DNA from: Streptomyces sp. NRRL B-24484 | GTDB taxonomy: Bacteria > Actinomycetota > Actinomycetes > Streptomycetales > Streptomycetaceae | Reading direction: 5' to 3' | Assembly (NCBI RefSeq): GCF_000717715.1 | Contig: NZ_JOAI01000002.1 | Coordinates: 1 to 64,000, forward strand | Length of the DNA stretch: 64,000 nucleotides | Part shown: piece after piece, positions 54,639 to 63,390 of the stretch | Numbering within the stretch: the first letter of the stretch is position 1 | Layout of the letters: each line of letters starts with the position of its first letter | Translations under genes and position numbers: made by a program | Notes under the pieces: generated by a model | The model's database searches: none | The model's input: only the letters and a program-made list of their open reading frames with translations | What the model was told of the DNA's origin: nothing

Positions 54639-54901
54639 GCGCGGTACGGAGGGCGGCGGCACTGGTCCTGCTGGCCGGGGCCGCGGCCGGCTGCGGCATC
54701 CGGCCGACGGCGGTACCGGTCGACGCCGGGGCGCCCGCCAGCCGCACGGCCTGCCCGAGCCCGGTGCAGGTGCCGCGGGCGGTGACGCCGACGGCCGCCT
54801 CGCCGGCCCCGACCGGGTGGCCGTCCGTCGCGGCGAAGACCCCGACGCCGCTGTTCAGCATCACCCCGACGCCGAGCGCTTCGGCCTCGCACTGCCCCTG
54901 A
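54635..54901 (+). CDS. Small lipoprotein of the afsQ operon
   Basis: 88 residues. A signal peptide with a lipobox (LAGAAAGC, Cys near 20) is followed by a Pro/Thr/Ala-rich unstructured segment ending HCP. GTG 54635 overlaps the afsQ2 stop and has GGAGGA upstream. A short lipoprotein in this place is conserved with S. coelicolor in my memory. It may modulate the AfsQ2 sensor outside the membrane; this is inference. A second and third Cys (about 39 and 87) could form a disulfide. Confidence 0.82.
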   Translation: MSAVRRAAALVLLAGAAAGCGIRPTAVPVDAGAPASRTACPSPVQVPRAVTPTAASPAPTGWPSVAAKTPTPLFSITPTPSASASHCP

Positions 54902-54993
54902 CCCGCCCGGGGCGGGGCGGTGGAACCGTCCACGGCCGGGACCGCGTCCACCCGGTTGTGCACCGACATGGCACCACCACCCGCACCGGCGCA

Positions 54994-55602
54994 GTGACCG
55001 GGGACGACACGATCGAGGACGCCGAGCCGACCGATCGGACCCCGCCGCCGGAGGCGTGCCGCTTGCTGCGGACGACCGCACGGCTCCTGCTGGCCGGCTA
55101 CGCGGTGCTGCTCGCCTGGCTGGTGCTGCGGCCCAACGCGGTGAACTGGACCTACCCGGCCAACCTGACCCCGCTGGCCTCCGTCGACCGGGCGCTCGCC
55201 CTCGGCGGCTACGCGGGGGCCCGGCAGCTCGCGGCCGGCATCCTGCCGCTGGCCCCGTTCGGGGTGCTGCTGCCGATCGCGGTCGGCCGGCTGCGGACGC
55301 CCGTGCTGCCGTCCTTCCTGCGCACGGTCGGCGGGGCCGCCCTGCTGGCGACCGGGCTGGAGATCCTGAAGAGCTGGACCCCGGGCCACGTGCTGAACGT
55401 CGACGACATCATCCTCGGCACGGCCGGCGCGGCCGTCTGCCATCTGCTGATGGTCCCGGCCGCCCGTGCCCTGCTCCGGCTGCGGGCCCGCCGGCGCCGC
55501 ACCGCCGGCGCCGCCGCGGTGCCGCACCACCGCACCTACGAACTCGCCTCCGCCGCCCCCCTGGGCCGCCTCACCGCCCCGGGCAGCCCCACCGTCCGGT
55601 AG
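54994..55602 (+). CDS. VanZ-family membrane protein
   Basis: 202 residues with four membrane segments (about 29-47, 66-96, 108-126 and 136-158). WLVLRPNAVNWTYPANLTPLASV, LAAGILPLAPFGVLLPIAVGRL and ILKSWTPGHVLNVDDIILGTAGAAVCHLL are the VanZ/RsbW-like core; the D-D-I motif is typical. VanZ proteins raise teicoplanin tolerance by an unknown mechanism and are common in cell-envelope loci. GTG 54994 lacks a clear ribosome binding site. The C-terminal 45 residues are basic and cytoplasmic. Confidence 0.85.
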   Translation: MTGDDTIEDAEPTDRTPPPEACRLLRTTARLLLAGYAVLLAWLVLRPNAVNWTYPANLTPLASVDRALALGGYAGARQLAAGILPLAPFGVLLPIAVGRLRTPVLPSFLRTVGGAALLATGLEILKSWTPGHVLNVDDIILGTAGAAVCHLLMVPAARALLRLRARRRRTAGAAAVPHHRTYELASAAPLGRLTAPGSPTVR

Positions 55603-55990
55603 CGCCCGGCCGGCACGGCCGTGCGCGGTGACTTCCGGGCGTGCAGGCGTCTTCTCGGCGGGCCCGTCCGGACGGACTCGACGCCCTGCCCCGCGTCGGC
55701 AACAGCGGCCCCGCGCCACGGACTTGCCGTCGGCACCATCCGCGGCCCGGCAACGCGCGGTGACTCCCGGGCCCGCACAGGCCTCCTCCGCAGGCCCGCT
55801 GGCGCCCCGGCCGGCTGTGCCTCTCGGGGGCGGCCCTGAGGTCGACCCTGAGAGGGACCTCCGCCGCCCCGGTGAGAGGTCAGGGGCGTGGATCACTATC
55901 GGGGCTGACGTTTCCGGCGGCCCGTCCGAGCACGATGGACACATGCCCGCCGGACGGACCGGACCGGGCCCGCGACCCGGGAGTCACCCC
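55603..55990. other. 388-bp non-coding stretch with imperfect direct repeats
   Basis: No open frame here looks like a protein. Two similar stretches of about 44 bp (55623-55666 and 55755-55798) share GCGCGGTGACT, CCGGGC and GGCCCG blocks. The right end contains the PspC-gene ribosome binding site GGGAG. An in-frame ATG at 55943 with CACGAT upstream is a less likely alternative start for that gene. Confidence 0.5.
55623..55798 (+). repeat. Pair of imperfect direct repeats
   Basis: Units at 55623-55666 and 55755-55798, identical for the first 11 bases and at their GGCCCG ends, with scattered differences and one gap between. They are 132 bp apart. The origin is unclear; they could be remnants of a duplicated leader. 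Confidence 0.35.
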
Positions 55991-56173
55991 ATGAGCACGC
56001 TCGCCCGCCCCCGCCACAACCGCGTCATCGCCGGCGTCTGCGCCGGGCTGGCCAAGCGCTTCGGCCTCGCCCCGTGGACCGTGCGGATCATCTTCCTGCT
56101 CTCCTGCCTGCTGCCCGGCCCGCAGTTCCTGATCTACCTGGCGCTCTGGCTGATCCTCCCGCAGGAGCCGTGA
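55991..56173 (+). CDS. PspC-domain small membrane protein
   Basis: 60 residues containing only a PspC domain: RHNRVIAGVCAGLAKRFGLAPWTVRIIF followed by one or two hydrophobic stretches ending WLILPQEP. PspC proteins sense or buffer envelope stress in association with the membrane. GGGAG lies seven bases before ATG 55991, preferred over the in-frame ATG at 55943. A very strong hairpin starts directly at the stop codon. Confidence 0.85.
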   Translation: MSTLARPRHNRVIAGVCAGLAKRFGLAPWTVRIIFLLSCLLPGPQFLIYLALWLILPQEP

Positions 56174-56224
56174 GGCACGGCGAAGGGCCGCCCCCGCAGT
56201 GCGGGGGCGGCCCTTCGCCGTGCC
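56174..56224. terminator. Long hairpin terminator, convergent
   Basis: A perfect 24-bp stem (56174-56197 with 56201-56224) and 3-base loop, immediately after the PspC stop and 33 bp before the stop of the opposite secreted-protein gene. Confidence 0.85.
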
Positions 56225-56256
56225 GGGCGTGCAGTCCGTCCGGCCCGCGGGCGGTG

Positions 56257-56706
56257 TCAGCCGCCGATGCCGGGCAGGGCACCGCCGGGGCCAGCACCCA
56301 GGCCGCTGACCGTGCCGAGCACGCCGCCGACCGGGGTCTTCTCCAGGCCCTGGGCGCCCGGGACGGGCGGGAGGGCACGGTCCGCGGCGGCCTCGGGCGC
56401 GGCCGGAGCGGCGTCGGCGGCCGGTGCCTCCGCAGCGGGGGCCTCTGCCGGGGCGGCCGGGGCGGCGGGGGTCAGCTTGCCGCCGACCTCCGGGTTGAGG
56501 GTGCCGACGGCCTGGGTGACCTCGTTGCCGCCGGGAACCTTCTGCACGGCACCGGGCACCGCGCTGGTCAGCCCGGGGTTGGTCAGCGCGCTGGTCGGCA
56601 GCCCGAGCCCGCCGGGGGCGGCCGCGGAGGCACTGCCTGCGGCCACGGCGGCGATCGCGACGCCCAGAGCGGCGGTGCCTGCGGCCTTCAGAGTTGCCTG
56701 CTTCAT
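56257..56706 (-). CDS. Secreted Ala/Pro/Gly-rich protein
   Basis: 149 residues. The signal peptide (about 1-28: KQATLKAAGTAALGVAIAAV, then AAGSASA) looks like a Sec substrate with AxA cleavage. The mature part has conserved-looking short motifs (GLGLPTSALTNPGLTSAVP, LPPVPGAQGLEKTPVGGVLG) separated by an Ala/Pro/Glu-rich low-complexity spacer. Family unknown, perhaps a surface or spore-related protein of Streptomyces. GAGGA lies before ATG 56704-56706. It is not cotranscribed with add. Confidence 0.72.
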   Translation of the reverse strand: MKQATLKAAGTAALGVAIAAVAAGSASAAAPGGLGLPTSALTNPGLTSAVPGAVQKVPGGNEVTQAVGTLNPEVGGKLTPAAPAAPAEAPAAEAPAADAAPAAPEAAADRALPPVPGAQGLEKTPVGGVLGTVSGLGAGPGGALPGIGG

Positions 56707-56859
56707 GCGTTGGTCCTCGGTTCCTCGTCGGTGCCCGTGGTACGGCCGCCCCGGGGAGCGCCCGTCGTCACACCGGGTCAGCAGTGACTGGCACACCGTA
56801 GTGAGAACATGGAATGCGGATCAACGGAGCGTCACTCACAGGACTGATTAGTCAGACAA

Positions 56860-56901
56860 CCGGTCGGGGCGGGGCCCCGGCGACGGCCCCGCCCCGACCG
56901 G
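56860..56901. terminator. Hairpin terminator after add
   Basis: A perfect 17-bp stem (56860-56876 with 56885-56901), 28 bp past the add stop on the minus strand. Confidence 0.75.
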
Positions 56902-56928
56902 AGTTCCGGACGCGTCCGGCCTGCCGGC

Positions 56929-58074
56929 TCAGGCGCCGGCGAACAGCCACTCCGCCTTGAGCTCGGCGTAGCCCGGCTTGATCACGTCGTTGATCATGGC
57001 GAGCCGCTCGTCGAAGGGCAGGAACGCCGACTTCATGGCGTTGACGCTGAACCACTCCATGTCGCCCAGGGTGTAGCCGAAGGCCTCGACCAGGTGCTCG
57101 AACTCGCGGCTCATGCTGGTGCCGCTCATCAGGCGGTTGTCGGTGTTGACGGTGACGCGGAACTTCAGCCGGCTCAGCAGGCCGATCGGGTGCTCGGCAT
57201 AGGAGGCGGCGGCACCGGTCTGCAGGTTGGAGGTGGGGCACATCTCCAGCGGGACGCGCTTGTCGCGCACGTACGCGGCGAGCCGGCCGAGCTGCACCGA
57301 GCCGTCCTCGCCGACGGTGATGTCGTCGACGATGCGGACGCCGTGGCCGAGCCGGTCGGCGCCGCAGCACTGCAGGGCCTCCCAGATCGACGGCAGGCCG
57401 AAGGCCTCGCCCGCGTGGATGGTGAAGTGGTTGTTCTCGCCCTTGAGGTAGTCGAAGGCGGCCTGGTGCCGGGTGGGCGGGTGGCCCGCCTCGGCGCCGG
57501 CGATGTCGAAGCCGACCACGCCCTGGTCGCGGTGGCGGTTGGCCAGCTCGGCGATCTCGGTGGAGCGCGCGGCGTGGCGCATCGCGGTCAGCAGGGTGCC
57601 GACCCGGATGCGGCGGCCGGCAGCGCGGGCGTTCGCCTCGCCGAGCCGGAAGCCCTCGTTGACGGCCTCGACGACCTGGTCGAGGGTGAGCCCGGCCTCC
57701 AGGTGCTGCTCGGGGGCGTACCGGACCTCGGCGTAGACGACGCCGTCGGCGGCGAGGTCCTCGGCGCAGTCGGCGGCGACCTTGATCAGCGCCTCGCGGG
57801 TCTGCATCACCGCGCAGGTGTGGGCGAAGGTCTCCAGGTAGCGGACCAGCGAGCCGGAGTCTGCGGCCTCGCGGAACCACTCGCCGAGCTTGACCGGGTC
57901 GGTGGTGGGGAGACCCTCGTACCCGCACGCGGCGGCGAGCTCGACGACCGTCTCGGGGCGCAGGCCGCCGTCCAGGTGGTCGTGCAGGAGCACCTTGGGA
58001 GCACGGGCGATCTGATCGGCGGCGGGAATGCGGGGGCCAGTGGTGCCCGCGGTGGCAGGGATCTGCTTCTCCAT
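56929..58074 (-). CDS. add: Adenosine deaminase
   Basis: 381-residue zinc enzyme converting (deoxy)adenosine to (deoxy)inosine, which DeoD can then cleave. [18 protein letters not shown] (near 27-44) gives the H-x-H zinc pair, HAGEAFG near 222 carries the catalytic region, and [14 protein letters not shown] near 307-320 contains the metal Asp. Start ATG 58072-58074: TACACT lies six bases upstream (leaderless), and the box CTACGCGCGTAG is just beyond it. A longer open frame to 58443 lies antisense to the ArsR gene and is rejected. Expression is likely coordinated with deoD, deoC and deoA through the shared box. Confidence 0.95.
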   Translation of the reverse strand: MEKQIPATAGTTGPRIPAADQIARAPKVLLHDHLDGGLRPETVVELAAACGYEGLPTTDPVKLGEWFREAADSGSLVRYLETFAHTCAVMQTREALIKVAADCAEDLAADGVVYAEVRYAPEQHLEAGLTLDQVVEAVNEGFRLGEANARAAGRRIRVGTLLTAMRHAARSTEIAELANRHRDQGVVGFDIAGAEAGHPPTRHQAAFDYLKGENNHFTIHAGEAFGLPSIWEALQCCGADRLGHGVRIVDDITVGEDGSVQLGRLAAYVRDKRVPLEMCPTSNLQTGAAASYAEHPIGLLSRLKFRVTVNTDNRLMSGTSMSREFEHLVEAFGYTLGDMEWFSVNAMKSAFLPFDERLAMINDVIKPGYAELKAEWLFAGA

Positions 58075-58090
58075 TGCGGGAGTGTAGCTC

Positions 58091-58102
58091 CTACGCGCGT
58101 AG
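58091..58102. promoter_or_regulatory. Nucleoside-regulon box at add (CTACGCGCGTAG)
   Basis: A perfect copy 4 bp upstream of the add -10 TACACT (58081-58086, minus strand). Confidence 0.75.
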
Positions 58103-58134
58103 ATTCCTACTCGGATCGCCGCGCGTGTCGCCAT

Positions 58135-58150
58135 GTCGGAATTTTCCGAC
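58135..58150. promoter_or_regulatory. ArsR operator copy 1
   Basis: GTCGGAATTTTCCGAC: 7-bp arms around a 2-bp centre, 39 bp before the arsR start. It is the first of two tandem sites with 25-bp centre spacing. Confidence 0.6.
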
Positions 58151-58159
58151 GCTTGACGT

Positions 58160-58175
58160 GTCGGAAAATCCCGAC
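58160..58175. promoter_or_regulatory. ArsR operator copy 2
   Basis: GTCGGAAAATCCCGAC: the same palindrome with one mismatched arm base, ending one base before the -10 TATGGT (58177-58182). Binding should block the arsR promoter. Confidence 0.6.
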
Positions 58176-58188
58176 GTATGGTCCGGGC

Positions 58189-58500
58189 ATGGCAACGGAC
58201 GTCTTCGGAGCGCTCGCCAACCCGGTGCGGCGCGCCCTGCTCGCAGCCCTGCTGGAGGGCCCGCGCCCGGTCAACGACCTGGCGGGCCTCTTCGACCTCA
58301 GCCGGCCGGCCGTCTCCGAGCACCTGCAGCTGCTGCGGCAGGCCGGTCTCGTCCGCGAGGAACCCCGCGGCCGGCAGCGCTGGTACCACCTCGACGCGGC
58401 CCCGCTCGCCGAGGTCGGGGACTGGCTGCATCCGTTCGAACACTACTGGCGCGACCGTCTGCGCGCCCTCAGCGACCTGCTCGACGAGGAGAGACCGTGA
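58189..58500 (+). CDS. ArsR-family repressor
   Basis: 103-residue winged-helix repressor: [50 protein letters not shown] followed by the wing [21 protein letters not shown]. It lacks Cys-type metal sites, so it belongs to the non-metal SdpR/ArsR branch usually paired with an SRPBCC gene. ATG 58189 lies six bases after TATGGT, hence leaderless. The SRPBCC gene overlaps its stop (GTGA). Two palindromes upstream are its probable operators. Confidence 0.9.
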   Translation: MATDVFGALANPVRRALLAALLEGPRPVNDLAGLFDLSRPAVSEHLQLLRQAGLVREEPRGRQRWYHLDAAPLAEVGDWLHPFEHYWRDRLRALSDLLDEERP

Positions 58501-58898
58501 CCGACTCCGACACGATCCACTGCGACCGCTACCTGCCGCATCCGCCGGCCGCGGTCTGGCGCGCCCTCACCGACCCCGAGCTGCACGCCCGCTGGTGGGC
58601 GGCCGGCGACGTCCGGCCGGTGGTCGGGCACCGCTTCGGCCTGGACATGGGCCCGTGGGGCAGCCAGCCCTGCGAGGTCACCGCCGTCGAGGAGGAGCGG
58701 CTGCTGCGCTACACCTTCGCCGAGGGCAGCCTCGACACCACCGTCACCTGGCGGCTCGTCCCCGAGGGCCACGGCACCCGGCTCTTCCTCGAACACGCCG
58801 GCTTCGATCTGGACTCCCCGATGGGCCGCACCGCCCTCGACGGCATGGGCAAGGGCTGGCCCGGCGTCCTCGCCCGCCTCGACACGGTCCTGACCTGA
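58497..58898 (+). CDS. SRPBCC (AHSA1-like) protein
   Basis: 133-residue START-like helix-grip protein: [38 protein letters not shown], then [43 protein letters not shown] and a final long helix. Such proteins bind hydrophobic ligands. Pairing with an ArsR repressor is very common in actinobacteria and suggests a ligand-sensing or detoxification module. Its GTG start overlaps the arsR stop by four bases. Confidence 0.88.
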   Translation: MTDSDTIHCDRYLPHPPAAVWRALTDPELHARWWAAGDVRPVVGHRFGLDMGPWGSQPCEVTAVEEERLLRYTFAEGSLDTTVTWRLVPEGHGTRLFLEHAGFDLDSPMGRTALDGMGKGWPGVLARLDTVLT

Positions 58899-58957
58899 CG
58901 GACGCCCGACAGCACCCCTGCAGGAGTCGTCTTCACAGGGCACTCGGGAGGTCGGTT

Positions 58958-59093
58958 CAGGGGCGCGGGGAACTGCGCAGCCCGGGACTGGTGTTCCTGA
59001 CCGATCCGGCTCACCCCTGATCCGATGGGGGCCGCATCCGAATCGCGCAGTTCACGCCCGGCCTTCGGCCGGGAGGTGCCCCCACGCGCCCCC
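58958..59093 (-). repeat. Dispersed intergenic repeat, copy 2 (inverted)
   Basis: Reverse-oriented copy of the element at 24662-24810. The 33 bp at 59061-59093 are identical to 24662-24694 on the other strand. The GAACTGCGC/GCGCAGTTC inverted pair here is perfect (58970-58978 and 59045-59053). It lies between the 3' ends of the SRPBCC and LysR genes. Confidence 0.75.
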
Positions 59094-59124
59094 ATGTGTC
59101 GCCCTTCGCCCTTGAGGACACGTC

Positions 59125-60081
59125 CTAGTGCCGCCCCAGCAGCGCGCCCTTGCGGGACAGCACGAAGTCTCGGAAGGCGGCGGCCGGCGGAGTGAGCGGC
59201 CGCCCCGACACCCAGGCCAGGCCGATCGCCCGGCGGGTCCGCGGTGCCGTCACCTCCAGCTCCACCACGCCCGGCCGCGGCACCAGCGCCGGCGGCAGCA
59301 GGGCCACGCCCAGCCCGGCCGCGACCAGCCCGCGCAGCGTCTCGGCCTCCTCGCCCTCGAAGGCGATCCGCGGCGCGAAGCCGGCCTCCGCGCAGAAGCC
59401 GTCGGTGATCAGCCGCAGCCCGTACCCCTCCTCGACGGCGACGAACGGCTCCTCGGCGACCTCCGCCAGCCGGATCCGGCGCCGCCCGGCGAGCCGGTGG
59501 TCGGCCGGGACGGCCAGCGGCAGCCGCTGTTCGTCCAGGTGGCGGGCGGTGAGGTCGGGTGCGTCCGGCAGCGGCGAGACCAGGCACAGGTCGAGCTCGC
59601 CGGCCCGCAGCCGTTCCAGCATCGCCGCCACGTAGTCCTGCACCAGCTGGAAGCGGACCCGCGGGTGGGTGGAGCGGAAGTCCCGCAGCAGTGCGGGCAC
59701 CGCCTCCGTCCCCATGGTGTGGAGGAAGCCGAAGGCCACCCGGCCCGCCGCCGGGTCGGCCTCCGCCCGGGCCGCCTCGGCGCCGCGTTCCAGTTCGGCG
59801 AGCGCCCGCTCCACCGAGGCGAGCAGCAGTCGGCCGGCGCGGGTCAGCCGTACCGTCCGGCCCTGACGGGCCAGCAGGTCCACACCGAGTTCGGCCTCCA
59901 GGCGGGCCACTGACCGGGAGAGCGTCGGCTGCGGCATCCCGAGCAGTTGGGCGGCCTGGGTGACGTGCTCCAAGCGCGCGACCGCGGCGAACTGCGCCAG
60001 CTGCGGTGTGAGGCGGACCACGGCCGACTCCGGATCCAGCTCGGCCGGGCGCAGCGGCGGTGAGCTGCTGTCATGCGTCAT
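59125..60081 (-). CDS. LysR-family transcriptional regulator
   Basis: 318 residues. An N-terminal LysR helix-turn-helix (about 16-75: LAQFAAVARLEHVTQAAQLLGMPQPTLSRSVARLEAELGVDLLARQG) precedes a periplasmic-binding-like effector domain (about 90-300). It is divergent from an MFS exporter gene and probably activates it. ATG 60079-60081 is chosen because CAGAAT lies seven bases upstream; ATG 60117 would add 12 residues. ATGCGTCCAATACAT (60103-60117, minus strand) with ATG/CAT ends may be its binding site. Confidence 0.9.
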   Translation of the reverse strand: MTHDSSSPPLRPAELDPESAVVRLTPQLAQFAAVARLEHVTQAAQLLGMPQPTLSRSVARLEAELGVDLLARQGRTVRLTRAGRLLLASVERALAELERGAEAARAEADPAAGRVAFGFLHTMGTEAVPALLRDFRSTHPRVRFQLVQDYVAAMLERLRAGELDLCLVSPLPDAPDLTARHLDEQRLPLAVPADHRLAGRRRIRLAEVAEEPFVAVEEGYGLRLITDGFCAEAGFAPRIAFEGEEAETLRGLVAAGLGVALLPPALVPRPGVVELEVTAPRTRRAIGLAWVSGRPLTPPAAAFRDFVLSRKGALLGRH

Positions 60082-60144
60082 GGCATGGATTCTGCACGAT
60101 TCATGTATTGGACGCATCAGCCGGGCGGGGCCTACGTTCGAGCC

Positions 60145-61476
60145 ATGTCGCCCGCCAGTACCGGGGCATCCTCAGCCACGCTGCCGGGTGCCCCCACGCC
60201 GTCGTCCCCGTCCGCCGCCGATGCCGCGCCCGCAGCAGCCCCTGAGGCCGCCGCGACCGCCGCCGACCGCCGTCTCCGGCCGGGGGACCGCGCCTTCCGG
60301 CGCGCCAACCTGGCCCTGTTCGCCGCGGGTGTGGCCACCTTCGTCCTGCTGTACTCCACGCAGGGCCTGCTGCCGGTCCTCTCCGCCGACCTCGACCTGA
60401 CCCCGGGTCAGGCCAGCTGGACGGCGTCCGCGGCGACCCTGGGCCTCGCCCTCGCGCTGCTGCCCGCCAGTGCGCTGTCCGACCGGTTCGGGCGCACCGC
60501 GGTGATGTCGGTCTCGATCGCCTCCGCCGCCGTGCTGGCCCTGGCGCTGCCGTTCGCCCCGGACCTCACCACGCTGGTGGTGCTGCGGGTCCTCCAGGGC
60601 GCGGCGCTCGCCGGGCTGCCCGCCACGGCGATGGCCTACCTCGCGGAGGAGGTCCACCCGACCGCGCTGGCCTCGGCGATGGGGCTGTACGTGGCCGGCA
60701 ACTCGATCGGCGGGATGAGCGGGCGGCTGGTCTCCGGCTGGGCCGCGGCCGCCTGGGGCTGGCGCTGGGGCCTCGCCGTCTCGGCCCTGCTGGCGCTGCT
60801 GTCGGTGCTCGCCTTCCGTGCGCTGATCCCGGCGGCCCGCCACTTCACCCCGGCCCGGGTGGACGCCCACGCGCTCGCCCGTACCGTCGGCGGGCACCTG
60901 CGCAACCCGCTGCTACTGCGGCTGTACGCCCTGGGGCTGCTCTTCATGGCGGTGTTCGGCGCCGTCTACAACACCGTCGGGTACCGGCTGGTCGCCGCGC
61001 CGTTCGACCTGCCGCAGTCGGTGGCCGCCTCGATCTTCGTGGTCTACCTGGTCGGCACGGTCTCCTCGGCCTCCGCCGGGAAGCTGGTCGGCCGGCTGGG
61101 CCGCCGCGGCACCCTCTACACGGCGATCGGCCTCACCACCGCAGGCCTGCTGCTGTCGCTCTCCGGCTCGCTGGTGGCCGCCCTGGCCGGGCTCGTGCTG
61201 ATCACCGCCGGGTTCTTCGCCGGCCACGCCACCGCCTCCTCGGCGGTCGGCCGCACCGCCACCGAGGGCCGCGCCCAGGCCTCGGCGCTCTACCTGATCG
61301 CCTACTACCTCGGGAACAGCCTCGGCGGCACGATCGGCGCCGACGCCTACCACGCCACCGGCTGGTCCGGCGCCGCGGCCGTGGGCCTGTGCGCGATGAC
61401 CCTGGCGGCCGGCATCACCCTCTACGCCACCCGCCGCGCGGTCGTCGAACGCCGCACCCTCACCGGCGCCCGCTGA
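60145..61476 (+). CDS. MFS transporter (drug-efflux or sugar-exporter type)
   Basis: 443-residue transporter with a 50-residue Ala/Pro-rich cytoplasmic leader and 12 membrane segments. Motif A-type loop ALSDRFGRTAVMSVSIAS near 112-129, VLRVLQGAALAGLPATAMAYLAEEV near 152-176 and YVAGNSIGGMSGRLVSGWAAAAWGWRWG near 189-216 are typical of the YnfM/AraJ-like group. TACGTT lies six bases before ATG 60145, so the transcript may be leaderless. It is divergent from LysR and probably under its control. Substrate unknown. Confidence 0.9.
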   Translation: MSPASTGASSATLPGAPTPSSPSAADAAPAAAPEAAATAADRRLRPGDRAFRRANLALFAAGVATFVLLYSTQGLLPVLSADLDLTPGQASWTASAATLGLALALLPASALSDRFGRTAVMSVSIASAAVLALALPFAPDLTTLVVLRVLQGAALAGLPATAMAYLAEEVHPTALASAMGLYVAGNSIGGMSGRLVSGWAAAAWGWRWGLAVSALLALLSVLAFRALIPAARHFTPARVDAHALARTVGGHLRNPLLLRLYALGLLFMAVFGAVYNTVGYRLVAAPFDLPQSVAASIFVVYLVGTVSSASAGKLVGRLGRRGTLYTAIGLTTAGLLLSLSGSLVAALAGLVLITAGFFAGHATASSAVGRTATEGRAQASALYLIAYYLGNSLGGTIGADAYHATGWSGAAAVGLCAMTLAAGITLYATRRAVVERRTLTGAR

Positions 61477-61504
61477 CGAGGAGGAGCGAAGCTAAACTCC
61501 GGGC

Positions 61505-62059
61505 ATGAGCATCGATCCGGCTGTGTACGCCCGGCTGCGCGAGATCGCGGATCAGCTGCCGAAGGTCCCGGGGATAGGGAAGGTCGAGATCGCGAACGGC
61601 GAGATCGTCATGATGATGTCACCGGTCCGACGGCACGAACTCGCCGTGCTGAGGATCGCCCGCCAGCTCAACGCCCAACTCCCCTCGACACATCCGGGTT
61701 ATGTCGCCCACCCCGGTGCCGACTTGGAGGATGCCGGGCTCGGTCGGCTGCGCTGCCCGGATCTCATGGTGTTCGCCGAGGAAGCACTGGAACGGGAACA
61801 GCCGTCGCTCCTCCCCCACGAGGTGCTGCTCGTGGTCGAGATCGTCTCCAAGTCCAACCCGGAGAACGACTACGAGGCCAAGGTCCGCGACTACGCGGCC
61901 ATGGGCATCCCGCTCTACCTGCTGGTCGACCCCCGCAAGGGCACCGGCATCGTGCACGACGAGCCCGGCTACGCCTCGCGGACGCACTTCGCGTTCGGGG
62001 ACACCGTCCCCGTCGGCCCCTGGCGGGTCGACACCTCGGGGCTGCTGACGTACGCCTGA
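61505..62059 (+). CDS. Uma2-family putative endonuclease
   Basis: 184-residue PD-(D/E)XK-fold protein of the Uma2/DUF820 family, abundant in Streptomyces and cyanobacteria with no settled function. GEIVMMMSPVRRHE near 36-49, RCPDLMVFAEEAL near 83-95 (catalytic Asp), EVLLVVEIVSKSNPENDYEAKVRDYAAMGIPLYLLVDP near 105-142 (E-x-S and Lys) are the expected motifs. TAAACT lies six bases before ATG 61505 (leaderless). It begins 28 bp after the MFS gene but has its own promoter. It lies beside conserved metabolic genes, so recent transfer is not obvious. Confidence 0.88.
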   Translation: MSIDPAVYARLREIADQLPKVPGIGKVEIANGEIVMMMSPVRRHELAVLRIARQLNAQLPSTHPGYVAHPGADLEDAGLGRLRCPDLMVFAEEALEREQPSLLPHEVLLVVEIVSKSNPENDYEAKVRDYAAMGIPLYLLVDPRKGTGIVHDEPGYASRTHFAFGDTVPVGPWRVDTSGLLTYA

Positions 62060-62112
62060 CGGGCAGGCGGGCGCCGGCAGCCCCGGGGACGTGGCGCAGG
62101 CGATGCGGTGCG

Positions 62113-63390
62113 TCAGGCGATGCGGTCGAGGACGATCGGGTTCGGGGTGAACGCGGTGCCCTCGGGGGCGACCGTGACGCCGTCCTTGAGGGCCTCGATC
62201 GCGTAGTCGAAGCGCTCGGGGGTGTCGGTGTGCAGGGTCAGCAGCGGCTGGCCGGCCACCACGGTGTCGCCCGGCTTGGCGTGCATCTCGACGCCGGCGC
62301 CGGCCTGCACCGGGTCCTCCTTGCGGGCGCGGCCGGCGCCCAGGCGCCAGGCGCAGACGCCGACGGCGTAGGCGTCGAGGGCGGTGAGCACGCCGGAGGC
62401 CGGGGCCGTGATCACGTGCTGCTCGCGGGCGACCGGCAGCGGGGCGTCGACGTCGCCGCCCTGAGCGGCGATCATGCGGCGCCAGTGGTCCATCGCGGAG
62501 CCGTCCCGCAGCGCGTCGGCCGGGTCCTTGCCGTGCACGCCGGCCGCGTCGAGCATCTCGCGGGCGAGCGCCAGGGTGAGCTCGACGACGTCGGCGGGGC
62601 CGCCGCCGGCCAGCACCTCGACCGACTCGCGGACCTCCAGCGCGTTGCCGGCGGTGAGGCCGAGCGGGGTGGACATGTCGGTGAGCAGGGCGACGGTGTT
62701 GACGCCGGCCGCCTTGCCGAGGCCGACCATGGTGCGGGCGAGCTCCTGGGCGTCGGCGAGGTTCTTCATGAAGGCGCCGGAGCCGACCTTGACGTCGAGG
62801 ACGAGCGCCCCGGTGCCCTCGGCGATCTTCTTCGACATGATCGAGGAGGCGATCAGCGGGATCGCCTCGACGGTGCCGGTGACGTCGCGCAGCGCGTAGA
62901 GCTTCTTGTCGGCGGGGGCGAGGCCGTCGCCGGCGGCGCAGATGACGGCGCCGGTGTCGTTCAGCACCTGGAGCATCTCCTCGTTGGAGAGCAGGGCGCG
63001 CCAGCCGGGGATCGACTCCAGCTTGTCGAGGGTGCCGCCGGTGTGGCCGAGGCCGCGGCCGGAGAGCTGCGGGACGGCGGCGCCGCAGGCGGCGACCAGC
63101 GGGGCGAGCGGCAGGGTGATCTTGTCGCCGACGCCGCCGGTGGAGTGCTTGTCGGAGGTCGGCACGCCGAGCGAGGAGAAGTCCATGCGGACGCCGGAGC
63201 GGATCATCGCGTCCGTCCAGCGGCTGATCTCGCGGAGGTTCATGCCGTTCAGCAGGATGGCCATGGCCAGGGCCGACATCTGCTCGTCGGCGACCTCGCC
63301 GCGGGTGTACGCGTCGATCACCCAGTCGATCTGGCCGTCGGTCAGCTCTCCGCGGTCGCGCTTGGTCCTGATGACGGAGGGGGCGTCCAT
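62113..63390 (-). CDS. deoA: Thymidine (pyrimidine-nucleoside) phosphorylase
   Basis: 425-residue enzyme cleaving thymidine or deoxyuridine with phosphate to the base and deoxyribose-1-phosphate. The family phosphate motif SDKHSTGGVGDKITLPLAPL near 84-103, the N-terminal helical domain IRTKRDRGELTDGQIDWVIDAYTRGEVADEQMSALAMAI, and VLDVKVGSGAFMK near 197-209 (active-site Lys) are intact. GGAG precedes ATG 63388-63390, and the leader is about 78 bases if the TAGAGT -10 at 63475-63480 is used. It lies downstream of cdd and may be read both from its own promoter and from the permease-cdd operon. Confidence 0.95.
   Translation of the reverse strand: MDAPSVIRTKRDRGELTDGQIDWVIDAYTRGEVADEQMSALAMAILLNGMNLREISRWTDAMIRSGVRMDFSSLGVPTSDKHSTGGVGDKITLPLAPLVAACGAAVPQLSGRGLGHTGGTLDKLESIPGWRALLSNEEMLQVLNDTGAVICAAGDGLAPADKKLYALRDVTGTVEAIPLIASSIMSKKIAEGTGALVLDVKVGSGAFMKNLADAQELARTMVGLGKAAGVNTVALLTDMSTPLGLTAGNALEVRESVEVLAGGGPADVVELTLALAREMLDAAGVHGKDPADALRDGSAMDHWRRMIAAQGGDVDAPLPVAREQHVITAPASGVLTALDAYAVGVCAWRLGAGRARKEDPVQAGAGVEMHAKPGDTVVAGQPLLTLHTDTPERFDYAIEALKDGVTVAPEGTAFTPNPIVLDRIA

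Noticed and set aside
51204..54901. AfsQ/SigQ cluster as evidence of a secondary-metabolite gene cluster
   Set aside because: These are pleiotropic regulators conserved in the chromosome core; no biosynthetic genes are nearby.
54589..55944. 451-residue minus-strand frame covering the afsQ lipoprotein, VanZ and the following gap
   Set aside because: The VanZ frame on the plus strand shows clear membrane segments and family motifs; the minus frame has none.
55943..55990. Extended PspC start at ATG 55943
   Set aside because: ATG 55991 has GGGAG at good spacing and gives the normal domain boundary; the extension is Pro/Gly-rich filler.
61505..62059. Uma2 protein as part of a defence island
   Set aside because: It has its own promoter beside conserved metabolic genes, without restriction, helicase or toxin neighbours.
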